Assembly (NCBI GenBank): GCA_023055505.1
Contig: JALIRH010000027.1
Coordinates: 3,112,501-3,176,500, forward strand
Length of the DNA: 64,000 bases
Direction: 5' to 3'
From: Callipepla californica brunnescens
Taxonomy: Eukaryota; Chordata; Aves; Galliformes; Odontophoridae
In this document: positions 17,006 to 26,330 of the stretch, piece by piece
Layout: each line of letters begins with the position of its first letter
Position numbering within the stretch: position 1 is the first letter of the stretch
Made by a program: the position numbers and the translations under genes
Notes under the pieces: model-generated
What the model saw: the letters and a program-made list of their open reading frames with translations, nothing else
The model's database searches: none
What the model was told of the DNA's origin: nothing

Positions 17006-17316
17006 TTAAACGATTTTTATAACTCTTTTGGAATATGGAAGAGCACAAGCTCGAGTGAGAAACAAAAGCGTCTCCATGACAGATCTATTCTTTGGTCCAA
17101 CCATCCTCAGCCTCTACAGATGCTGAGGAGATGATGTTGTTTTCCCTGCAGGAGATGCTCTGCAGAACCAACCGGAGAGGAGACATTTTCAGTAGAGACT
17201 CTTTGAATCCATGCATTATGTGCAAGAGCAACATGTGATGGTTATATCATCCTTTATTCCAGCAACACAAGGACCCTTTTATCTTCTGTTTACTTGGGTG
17301 GGAATAAATACAAAGA

Positions 17317-17329
17317 GTTAATATGTAAC
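17317..17329 (+). promoter_or_regulatory. APOH: HNF1-like site of the APOH promoter
   Basis: GTTAATATGTAAC matches the HNF1 palindrome GTTAATNATTAAC at all but two defined positions. It lies about 94 bases upstream of the APOH start codon. The human APOH promoter is known to depend on an HNF-1alpha element and an atypical TATA box, and the same arrangement is visible here. This fits liver expression. Confidence 0.6.
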
Positions 17330-17347
17330 CATCCTTTCATGGGTGCC

Positions 17348-17359
17348 TTTATTTTTAAG
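17348..17359 (+). promoter_or_regulatory. APOH: Atypical TATA-like element of APOH
   Basis: TTTATTTTTAAG, A/T-rich and about 20 bases after the HNF1-like site. If it works as a TATA element, transcription would start near 17380-17390, giving a 5' UTR of about 25-30 bases before the ATG at 17411. Placement by analogy with the human promoter. Confidence 0.45.
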
Positions 17360-17410
17360 GAGGGAACCACTGGCCTGAGAGTCACTGTGGAAGCTGGTGG
17401 GCTGGCAGCA

Positions 17411-17474
17411 ATGTACTCCCTGGCCCTGCTCCTGTGCACAGCTGCTCTGGCTCACAATGCTCTTGCAGTGAAAG
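17411..17474 (+). CDS. APOH: APOH exon 1: signal peptide
   Basis: 21 codons plus one base, encoding the signal peptide and the residues just after it. The start is the first ATG after the promoter elements and opens a typical secretory leader. Donor AAAG|GTAAGT. Confidence 0.95.
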
Positions 17475-20400
17475 GTAAGTGCCTTCCACTTTCTAACAGT
17501 CACTGCTACCCTGGAGCATAACTGAGGGAACCTCAGATAGTTGACTATAATACAGAAACTTGTGCTTCTGGGTTAGAAATGAGAATATCTCAAACTTTCT
17601 GCTCACTTTTTGTAAATTTTCTCCTCTCTTGCAGTCTGTCCCAAGCCACCAGAAGTGCTGTTTGCCACGATCAGTGTGGTCAAAAATGAGTACAATGTGG
17701 GTGAGGAAGTCGAATACACCTGCAGGCCGGGGTTTGTCCCCAACAATGGCCTGAGGAAGTACATCTGCCAGCCCACTGGCAGGTGGCCTCTCAACACGCT
17801 CTTATGCCTACGTAAGTAAAGCAACATAGATCCAACCCCCAGATTTTACACCTTCTCGTTAACATACCATGCACTGAGCTGAGAAGGATGCTTTAAAGTC
17901 CGTGTGATGCTTCTGATATGTTTATGCTGACATGATTCTGTTCTCTGATTCTTCTTTCCTTGTATTTCTGAGTTTTCCATAAACAAGCAAATACAGAAGT
18001 CATCTTGTTTCCTGCCTCCCACCAAAAAGCTGTGTGCTTTGCTGTGGTTTTGATGCTTTTTGTTATTACTTTCCTGACTCTAAACATGTTCAGTGCTGAG
18101 ATTCCTCTAAACTTTCTGCTGAAAGCAAACAGTTGTCAGAAGAAAAACTGGGTGTGGAGGGGAAGAGGGAAAGCACCAGGAGAAGGACCTTCCCACACAC
18201 TTACATACTGATGGATTTCGAACCAGACAAGGTGAACCTGGAGTTGGTTCATCTCAGTGGTGCTTATACTCCAAATGACATACACTGGTTGACGATATCT
18301 GCCTATCAATTGCTATTGATTTTTATCATTTATTCGCATAGCAGCTGTTTTCCTCAGACAATCAATTGCTAAAAGTGTTTTTGTCATGAAAACTTTGAAC
18401 CTACCATTACTATGATTTCATAGAAACATAAAATAGGTTATGAAATGTAGTACGCAGAAGTGGAAAAACTTGGAGAGCAGTCAGAGCCCTATAAGATCAA
18501 CCTGTTTCCACTATGTTAGCTTCATACCTTGTGAAATAATATCCTTATAAAACTTTATTTAACAGCACAGAGATGTCCTGCCCCTGCACCCTTGCAGCAC
18601 GGAACAATTGATTCTACAGATTTCCACTATCGAAGTTCTTTAAGTTTTTCATGCAATCCAGGGTGAGTGCTCCCTTTTTTGTGCTACTCAAAACAAAATC
18701 TAAACCACAACACTATGCTCTACTATGGCGTGCTGGAGCATTGCAAGCCAAGGAACTTAGAAAATACCACACTAAAATCCACCTGCACTTCAGAGACTTA
18801 AAACTGGTCTATCTGGGTGTCTTTCTCTGTCCAGCTCCAACTATTGTATCATGGGGTTTTGCTACTCCAAAGCAATGTCTTACAGACATGAAAACCATGA
18901 AAATAGCAGAGATTTTATGCAAAGATTCATTCCAGACCTCTTCCCCTTGCTTTTAAAATCCTCTTATTACATCATGAGATGAAATCCTGCAGCATAGAAA
19001 GGATAATCTCCATGTGAGTCATCATGCTGTCGGGCTCTGGAGGCTGAAAAATTTGTTTCCGTGTCTTTCTAAGCTCAGTAAATGAAAACATGAGGTTAAT
19101 CCTAATTTTGCCCCTGGAGCAAATGCACTTTTACTGAAGGCTGCATCCTGGCTTTAGAAATGAAGATCCATTTAAAGAAACGGTTGAGTTAAATGCAAAG
19201 AGACATTTGATTGCAGCATGCAGTCACTCTGTTTGAGCAAGTAATTAATAAACAGTGCTTACCTGGGAAGATCCAAGGTGAGCCATAGGCCGGAGATCAT
19301 TGAAGAGTACTAAAGCCTCAGTTATATCCGTCTTCTGCAAAACAGACAAGAGAAGGGATAAATTAATTCATCTACGATCTCAAATGTAGCAATGGGACTT
19401 GAATTGGTTTCATTTCATTAATGATAATTTACGAGGATGCAGCTATGTGATATTGATATGATAGATACAAAATTAGCATTTCTTTAAATGTCAGTGTAAT
19501 AGTGATACTATATGTACAGAGGAGTAAAGGGAAGCATTTAGAGGGAGTACATATGTAAATTAAATTGTCATTATAATAAAATAATGCATTTCACTAACTT
19601 CAGTGACTGCTGAGTTCTTTACAAATAGATTCATCCTCATTGCCATAATCAGATTGGAACTTCTCCTATGGAACTCTAAGTTTAACATCACTGTTCAGCG
19701 CTCACTACTTACAAATATCCACAATATTCATCAGTTACAGAAATTACTGTAACATTAAAACAGAACACAGAATTGAAAGTGAAATGTGTAATACCTGGAT
19801 ATTAACATGTTTTCATTTTCAGTTACAATCTTGTTGGGTCAAGGACAAGCCAATGCATGTCAGATGGCAAGTGGAGTGGAATCTTCCCACAGTGTCAACG
19901 TATGTGCTCAGATACCCAAGAACTACTGTATCCTTCTTGCTATTATGGAAGGGCTCCTCTACATCACTCAGAATTACACATATTCTTCTTCAGAAGCCTC
20001 CCATTGCAGTGTTCCCAAAAAGATAAGGAACAATCAAGAAGCAGCTTGTCTATTTAGTTTTAGAGGTGTGGGTTCTGGTTAAAGAGAAAGACAGTTTAAA
20101 GCTCTATGTGAAAGGCCAGGATCAGGGATCACAGCTGAAGGTAAGATGCTCGTCCCTTCAAATTCATTTCCCCTGTATATAAAAAAGAGCATAGCATCAT
20201 GATTACAGCTGCCACGCATTTTTTTTGCTATGACCAGCCCTGTTTTATAGAAAAAAACACTATGCTTCATAACACTGTATAAAAAGCACAGCAAAAATCA
20301 TGGATTACATACACTAAGGCTCCTGAGAATTTTCATCTGATCTTTTTGGTTTTGTAGCTATACTTCCACAAGGCACTGTGTGGGTTACTGTTGTTATGCA

Positions 20401-22917
20401 AGTCTCTCCTGTGATACTAGCAACTAGCAATTGCTAAGCTTTTATTTCTGAGAATGCTGTATTCTTCCAGCTGTGACTTGTGCACCTCCCTCACTTCCCG
20501 AATTTGGAGTCCTCTCTTACCGTCACTTAAAGCCTGGAAATATTTCTTACTTCATGGATACAATCATTTTTGAATGTGTACCACCTCTTGCGCTTATTGG
20601 AAATGAGACAGCAACCTGCCAGGCCAACGGCACCTGGAGCAGCATTCCGGAGTGCAGGGGTGGGTAACTGACTTTCAAAATCCTAGAACTGTATGTACCA
20701 ACATAGAAGAACAATTCTTAAACAGGAAAAACAAAAAGAAAAGCATGTTGTTTGTAAACATACAGCACAGTTAATCTGAAAGTCAGAATCACGAACGCAA
20801 GGTGACCGCTGACAGTATCTGCGAGGCTGCACGCAACATGGGATTGCCAAAATATTTGCTGCAGGTATAAAGGTTGTGCAAACAAGGCTGCGAAACAGCT
20901 CCCAGCGTGGAGGAGCCTGGCTGCCTGCGTGCACCTCTCTGCTAAATGCTGGCATTCATCTAAGAGGCAGACAACCTCATCCTTAGGCTAGAAAATCGCG
21001 CTGTGAGATGATACCACATTTTGGGTACAACCACAACAGATGTATTTAAATTCTTTCTTTCTTCGTTTTCATATTTTCCCTGACTTTGTTCCCTTGTGCA
21101 AGATGCTGAAATGAACCGATATGAAAATTGTACAGATACCTTGAAATGAACCAATATGAAAATTGTACAGATACCTTGAATTATGTGCTGCATCTTTTAG
21201 GACTGCAGCAGCGACAAAGCTTTGCTTTTCTTTTGTTTTTGTACCACAGCTGTCACTTGTCCTGCTCCAACGGGAATAGAAAATGGATTCTTAAATTTTG
21301 CTGTTCGTAGAACATATCACTACAACGAAAGTGTCAGCTTCAGCTGCCAGTCCAGATACGTGCTGGAGGGACCTAAGCATATTCGATGTGAGAAGACAGG
21401 GAACTGGTCCCCGAAGCCAGCCTGCAAAGGTACACAAACACTATCACTTAGAAACCACCTATTTGATTTCATTTTCCTCAAAGAGTACCATTACCTGTTA
21501 ATGAGCTATTGCAGCTTCGTGTCTTTTCACAAGTAAACTGAAGCTGTGATATCAAGGCCCTGATAATCTAAGATGAATCCCAGCATTCTGCTACACTGAG
21601 ACATATTGGAACCGGCTCCAATAATCAGCCACCAAAATGTGTGACATCTGAATATTTCCTGTTCTCTTCCCATTTAATGCAATCAGGAATTTTACTGGGG
21701 CTGGGCTTCTGCTGGAATCTTTTGCTCCTGCACACAGGGGCGTGAAGTTCTTCAGCATCAATAATACCAGCAGAAGTACTGTGTGCGTGTAGGCCACAGT
21801 GTTTTTCATTCTCAAATGGAAATTTCTCATGGGATCTATTCTGTCCATTTTTCAAAATGGAGCTCTAACTATTTTTATGTGTTGCTTATAACTGAATTAT
21901 TTTACAGAGCCATGTAAAATACCAGCAAAGAAAGCTGTAGTATTGTACGAAGGGGAGAAGAAACGAGTTCAGAGTGATCTTAAAGAAGGCATCATGCATG
22001 GAGAAACTATTTCCTTCTACTGCAAGAATAAAGAGAAATCCTGTGCCTACACCGTGCCTGTTCAGTGTGTGAATGGCAACCTCACTCTCCCTTTCTGCTT
22101 CAAAGGTACGAGCTGGGTTAATTTGACAACAGCTGCCTGTCTGTGTCGGGAAGCAGTGTCACGGTTCATCTTCAAGCTGCATCTGACTGGCTGATTCATC
22201 TGTCTTGCGCTGAAGTTCTTGGGCATTTAAGAAGAAATCCTTCTCCTGTTCTCAGGAGGTGTTACTTAGAGGTCTAGCCAAGCCAAAAGGGCAGGGGTGA
22301 AGTGTTCTGGGATTTCATGAATCCTTGGATCAGCTTCTAAAGCCTAGTCCTGCCTCAGCCCTGAGGTCTTGGTCTGTTGCTGCTGCTCTGGTGAATCACC
22401 CCCATGTTATGCTGACGGCTTCTGACTTTGGGTCAAGAGTTAAAAAGCAGCTGACAGCTCTCCTGATGCTGGAGGAACTGGTTTGCAGGCACTCCATTGT
22501 TTAGAGTAATCAAAGGGATGAAATAGCAAAGTTTGTCACCAAGGGAAAGTGCTTTGCACCTGTTTTGTCAATATTCCTTGCAAGTTTTTCTTTCCATTCC
22601 TAAGTGGAGTGAAAAACACATGCGAGCTGTGGTGAAAGCACTCCTCCTTGTGTTTGGTTTGCCTTCAGGCGGATGTGGCTTAGCTTTTTTTTTTAAGTAC
22701 AAATTAAAATATTGAATTTCATCCACCAGTTTTGCACCAATGCGAAAATTCACAGCTTACGTAGCAGAGCCCTTGAGACATGTTGTTTTCAGACACTGCA
22801 CATTTTAAGATTTTAACCCAAGGTCTTATCCTCTTGTTTTCAACAGAACGTGGCTTCTTTTCTAGCCTTGTTAAGACGGACCCATCGAACATGAAACCAT
22901 GTGAAGATCTGAAATGA
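17411..22917 (+). CDS. APOH: Apolipoprotein H (beta-2-glycoprotein I), complete gene
   Basis: Secreted plasma glycoprotein that binds anionic phospholipids and takes part in coagulation and clearance of apoptotic or foreign surfaces. CDS join(17411..17474, 17635..17811, 18566..18662, 19823..19899, 20471..20659, 21250..21429, 21908..22105, 22847..22917): 1053 nt, 350 residues, against 345 in human. All phases agree. A hydrophobic signal peptide (MYSLALLLCTAALAHNALA) leads into five sushi domains. Domains I-IV carry four Cys each with the usual WPL/WS...C endings; domain V has six Cys and the lysine-rich CKNKEKSC loop. N-glycosylation motifs include NIS, NET, NGT, NES, NWS and NLT. Unusual points: domain V lacks the Trp of the human membrane loop, and four residues (EDLK) follow the last Cys. 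It is divergent from PRKCA and head-to-tail with CEP112. Confidence 0.97.
17635..17811 (+). CDS. APOH: APOH exon 2: sushi domain I
   Basis: 177 nt, residues 22-80. Contains VCPKPP, EYTCRPGF, KYICQPTGRWP and LLC, the four Cys of a complete sushi domain. In human this domain carries the main antiphospholipid-antibody epitope around Gly40-Arg43; here the corresponding loop reads NNGLRKYIC, so Arg43 is kept but Arg39 and Gly40 are Asn. Acceptor CTCTTGCAG, donor GTAAGT. Confidence 0.96.
18566..18662 (+). CDS. APOH: APOH exon 3: first half of sushi domain II
   Basis: 97 nt, residues 81-112 plus two bases of Gly113. Encodes PQRCPAPAPLQHGTID and FSCNPG. Domain II is split across two exons, as in mammalian APOH. 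Acceptor TTATTTAACAG, donor GTGAGT. Confidence 0.94.
19263..19334 (-). other. Exon-like segment on the minus strand inside APOH intron 3
   Basis: On the minus strand: acceptor CTGTTTTGCAG, 72 nt, then CCCAG|GTAAGC. Both signals are close to consensus. Only one of the three frames is open (24 codons, containing TDITEALVLFNDLRPMAHLG); I recognise no family. It could be an exon of an antisense long non-coding RNA, of an unrecognised gene, or a chance pair of splice signals. Confidence 0.35.
19823..19899 (+). CDS. APOH: APOH exon 4: second half of sushi domain II
   Basis: 77 nt completing Gly113 and encoding YNLVGSRTSQCMSDGKWSG and FPQCQ. It supplies the third and fourth Cys of domain II. The phase (2 in, 1 out) fits both neighbours. 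Acceptor TTCATTTTCAG, donor GTATGT. Confidence 0.94.
20471..20659 (+). CDS. APOH: APOH exon 5: sushi domain III
   Basis: 189 nt, residues 139-201. Reads VTCAPPSLPEFG, NISYF, FECVPP, TATCQANGTWSSIPECR. Three N-glycosylation motifs lie here (NIS, NET, NGT), matching the heavily glycosylated domain III of human. The donor is taken as GTGGGT at 20660 because it alone gives phase 1 with a GT; a second GT at 20664 would break the frame. Confidence 0.93.
21107..21176 (+). repeat. 35-bp tandem duplication
   Basis: Two adjacent 35-base copies (21107-21141 and 21142-21176) differing at one base (CCGAT versus CCAAT), followed by the first four bases of a third copy. Near identity implies a recent event. 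Confidence 0.93.
21250..21429 (+). CDS. APOH: APOH exon 6: sushi domain IV
   Basis: 180 nt, residues 202-261. Encodes VTCPAPTGIENGF, VSFSCQSRYVLEGP, IRCEKTGNWSPKPACK. Acceptor TTTTTGTACCACAG, donor GTACAC. A 35-bp tandem duplication sits about 70 bases upstream of the acceptor. Confidence 0.95.
21908..22105 (+). CDS. APOH: APOH exon 7: main part of domain V
   Basis: 198 nt, residues 262-327. Encodes EPCKIPAKKAVVLYEGEKKR, the lysine-rich YCKNKEKSC loop that binds anionic phospholipid, and VQCVNGNLTLPFCFK. Basic patch strongly conserved with human. Acceptor ATTTTACAG, donor GTACGA. Confidence 0.96.
22847..22917 (+). CDS. APOH: APOH exon 8: C-terminal membrane loop and stop
   Basis: 71 nt including the TGA, residues 328-350. 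Reads ERGFFSSLVKTDPSNMKPC then EDLK and stop. The human counterpart has LAFW in the membrane-inserting loop and ends at the Cys. Acceptor CAACAG. Confidence 0.94.
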
Positions 22918-23211
22918 GTCAAAGAAGTAATGCAGTACTGAATGTCTTCCTGAGACAGATACGTCGATACACAGGACAGCTTAAGAGTGTCAATGCCAGG
23001 CAAACTCAGGATGCACTGAGTACACAGCCTCCGCTCTTTTCCCTGCTGCTGTTATCCCAGCCTCCTTCACAAGCTGTGATACGTTATTTCAGATGTTAGC
23101 TTCCATTCTCTTTCCTCTGCCTCCTTCAGCATCCCCGCTACACCACTTCTCTTTCAATATTTCCAGCTTTTATGTCACTGTAAGTGCACTTCTCTGTAGC
23201 ACCCCCTCTAG

Positions 23212-23217
23212 AATAAA
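23212..23217 (+). terminator. APOH: Poly(A) signal of APOH
   Basis: AATAAA 295 bases after the stop codon, followed within about 25 bases by a T/G-rich stretch (TTTTGG, TGTGTTCTG). A second, doubled signal AATAAATAAA at 24494-24503 could be an alternative downstream end. Confidence 0.6.
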
Positions 23218-23239
23218 GTAACTTTTGGCCAATATTGTG

Positions 23240-26085
23240 TTCTGATTTGATACTACCTGCTCATCAATCAAATCCTTTAGCTCATAACTGATTTATAGAA
23301 GGCCTTCCTTATGAGTAATTAGCCGGGTTCTGATTCCATTTCCTCTCTCCTGTGATAAGGAATCAACCTTTCATTACAGATGGACAGAGGGTCATCAGCC
23401 TAGAATTTTCTAGAATATAGGCATGCAGAAAGATTGAGCTTTCCAAATGTGTTTAATGGATAGGAGTCCAGCCATCACTGAAAAACCAGTACTGTCAGAT
23501 TAAGGATTCTTCTACACTTCAAAAATATTGCTAAAATTCATAAAACTATTTGTATTTTCATGATCTTAACTTTACATGAAACTGCTGTTTTAAACAGCAG
23601 TTAATGTTTAATGTTGTTTAAATATTATGCAAGGTAGCTGGTTCCTTTTTTAAAGAAAGAGAACTCTACATCGTTGAGCAATAATAATGATTTCTGGTCA
23701 GTAAGCGGCTTTGATGTGAACTATAATTTTCATTTCATTATAGGAAAACCACTGCTGTGATTGAGTCTACCAAACATTGTGCTTATGTCTGTATTTCTAC
23801 TCAGGAAAAATACTCAACGTTTCAACTTACTACTGAGTGATGGAGGAATATTTGTTGCACTCTAACAATACATTATAGCGAATCACATATGATTTCCTCT
23901 GAAGTATTGAAGCCTTCTCTGTAATAACACAGAAGTAAGCTGCACAGCAAGCAACCTACCTTAGAACTTTTTGAAAGATCCATTTAACATTAATATCAAC
24001 ATTAAATGAGACTTGTAAGATGCTAAAGCCACTCTTAAGGGAACTTTGAACATAACTCCCATCAGCTTTATTTTTTTTTTCCTTTTAAGGCTGCATATAT
24101 TTTAATAGTATTTCTGAAATATCTGTTCTTATTTTCCCATTTTTATGGAGTCAGTTACTATTATTTAAAACTGGTTCTTATCAGCAGTTCAGTTCTCTCA
24201 GACAGAAGTTGCCTCTTCAGTTGTTACGAGTAAATTTGTCTGTTTTATTGGCCTGATGTGCACTGTATTTGATTCCTATTACATTTAATCGGGACCTCTG
24301 AAAGACATTTGACTTAAAAGCCAAAATATTCATAACCTTCTTAAATACAGACACAGATCAGCTGGCAGGAACCTATCTGTTTGGAAATCTAGTCTGAACG
24401 TTGTGTCGGATCTGGATATTCAGGACGTTAGCTGAGATACCAAACACAGTTTAATATTAACTTGTCTTCCAGAGTTGAACACTGTGAAGCTGGAATAAAT
24501 AAAGTTTTCCCTGAAATGATTTGTATTTTGCACAAAAAGCTGTTGCTCTGAGAACATTCAGGTTTTTCTAAGCAATGTTAACAAGCTTTCCCAGTTACAG
24601 CAGGATGACAACCATCACGTCAGCTGGCCCCTCTTCCTAGCTGGATAAGCAGTATTTGACTACTTGAAAGAATCACCCTTAGGAGTCAATATTCGCATGT
24701 TGAATTTATTATCAAGTCTCCAAAAGCAAGAAGGATGGGGGGGAGAGGAAGGGGGGGGAAATCTATGACCTGATAAGTCTTTGAAGTAGCGAAGTGTTTG
24801 TGAATCACAACTTTTCAGACATGAAAGGTTTGCTTAGAAGGTCTGAAAAATAATGTATTGCAACTAGAGGTGTTCCAAAGGCTGGTATGAGTGAGTGAAA
24901 CCTGTCATTTTTCTTTTCAGATGTTTGAAAGAATGCCGTAAGCTGTGCTCGTGTTACTTGTGGCAACCTGCTGAGACAGTTAGAGAGATAAGAGAACGCG
25001 GTACATAAAAGCACCACGTGTTTCCCTGAAATGAACATATTTTTACAATTCAAATTGGGAATTAGTTCGCTATTTTGGCTGCAGTATTTAAGTATTCTAC
25101 AACTGTATATCTGGAGTTTTCCTTTGGAGGGAATCCATTGTGTCCAGCTGCAGCTTTGGATGAAGACAAGGCCACAGTCACTGCCTGAACATTGTGTTTT
25201 TCCTTCTTTTTGTACCAAAGTTAAGTGACTGTCACATAAATTGAGGTAGTTTTCAAACTCTCTGGCTGCTTGCATTGGTAAGCAGACCCAGAAACTGGTT
25301 CTGTTCCCTCAACAAATTTCTCTTGGTGAACTGGTTCCAATTTCACTGGTTCTGCCCTGCCTCACATTCTTTTTCACCAGCACAAATTCTGCTTTTCAAA
25401 GTGAAGAGTTTTGTGATTAGCATGACAGAGAGGTATTCATATCTGAAGGCAATCCTTGGATATGTCCCAACGAAGAGCACACAAAAAAGTTGGCTTAAAA
25501 ATTCCCTTTTCAAATATCAGATGAATACAACAACAAAAAAAAAGAGCTTGTGGTGGAGAACAGAAATGCAAGCCTCACCACGTTACCCAGCCAGTACTCT
25601 GCCCTTGAAAAGCCTACCTGGAAGGAGATGTGCTGTTCCACCCGTCAAGCTTCCCATAACCTCCTCAGTTACAAAACTGTCTGCTCTGTGTCGGACTGAC
25701 TTGAACAGATCAATTTCATTAAGATTACAAAATGCTCAAGACAAATCTAGTTTCGGAAATCTGTTGGAAAAACCTGTGTATTTTCAGTTCTCGATCCTCA
25801 TGAAAAGGCGGTCCAAACAGCAACAGCTAAAAGACAATTCCAGCTGGTATCCAACTAGCAGCGATCAAAATAAATTAAACAATGGAACACACTTCCTTTA
25901 CATCACTGCTTTTAGGGTGCAGGCTGCAGCATCGTGCCAAGGCACCTGGGGCTCCTGGGGGTCCCCACAGAATCACAAACAGGCTCTTACTTCTCCACGG
26001 GTGCCACCTCAGCCTCTGCTGGGTCCTCTTGGTGCTTCTAATGTGTGTGCACAGCAGTGTGTGTGGGTACACTGTTCAGCTCAAA
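23240..26085. other. Intergenic region between APOH and CEP112
   Basis: About 2.9 kb. Holds the doubled AATAAATAAA at 24494, a G-rich stretch at 24737-24758, and a long open frame at 25275-26096 that I cannot assign. No recognised gene. Confidence 0.6.
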
Positions 26086-26096
26086 GAGCAGACTGA
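25275..26096 (+). other. Unassigned 273-codon open reading frame
   Basis: A plus-strand frame without stops for 822 bases just upstream of the CEP112 CpG island. The first ATG in frame gives MTERYSYLKAILG, about 50 codons into the frame; the listed start is a TTG. Composition is ordinary, with basic and Ser/Gln-rich stretches, no signal peptide, no membrane segment and no motif I recognise. The last few codons run into a CR1 fragment. It may be a chance frame, an old decayed exon or an orphan gene. Confidence 0.2.
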
Positions 26097-26330
26097 GGGA
26101 GGCTCGTTGTGGTCTACAGCTCCGTTATGAAGGGGAGCACAGGGGCAGCAACAGAACACGACGGAGCAGCTCAGCCGTGGCAGGGGAAGGTTGGATAACA
26201 AGAAAAGGCTTTCAGCAGAGGGCAGCGGGCACGGAACAGGCTGCTGAGGGCAGCGGTTGTGGCGAAGTGCTCTCAGAGCTGGATCTTTGGGGTGTCCTGC
26301 GAACAACCAGGGGCACCGCACGAGCACAGC
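26086..26330 (+). repeat. CR1 fragment, sense, abutting the CEP112 promoter
   Basis: Contains AAGGGGAGCACAGGGGCAGCA, GGGAAGGTTGGATAACAAGAAA, CAGAGGGCAGCGGGCACGGAACAGGCTGCTGAGGGCAG-like text and CTCTCAGAGCTGGATCTTTGGGGTG, all in CR1 order. It ends where the CpG island begins, so part of the proximal promoter region is transposon-derived. Confidence 0.8.

Larger units (their letters stand above)
5890..17310. other. Intergenic region between PRKCA and APOH
   Basis: About 11.4 kb with no supported coding gene. It holds CR1 remnants (8411-8490 and 16960-17005), a poly-C tract (8073-8096), short inverted repeats (13570-13595, 15801-15825) and exon-like segments on the minus strand at 7092-7166 and 10301-10330. 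Open frames such as 12018-12518 (plus) and 14395-14820 (minus) encode nothing recognisable and have no family motif. Confidence 0.7.
17475..22846 (+). other. APOH: APOH introns 1-7
   Basis: Seven introns of about 0.16, 0.75, 1.16, 0.57, 0.59, 0.48 and 0.74 kb, all GT-AG. Intron 3 (18663-19822) contains an exon-like segment on the opposite strand at 19263-19334. Intron 5 contains the tandem duplication at 21107-21176. I see no other structured content. Confidence 0.85.

Noticed and set aside
18411..18500. CATAGAAACATAAAATAGG-like text in APOH intron 2, resembling a CR1 tail
   Set aside because: Similarity too short and the following text does not follow CR1 order.
20660..20669. Alternative APOH exon 5 donor at GTAACT (20664)
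   Set aside because: It would change the phase from 1 to 2 and break the frame into exon 6; the GTGGGT donor at 20660 keeps it.
24805..25275. 156-aa minus-strand frame facing away from the 273-codon plus-strand frame
   Set aside because: No recognisable domains, and the shared boundary at 25275 is not a promoter-like sequence; treated as coincidence.
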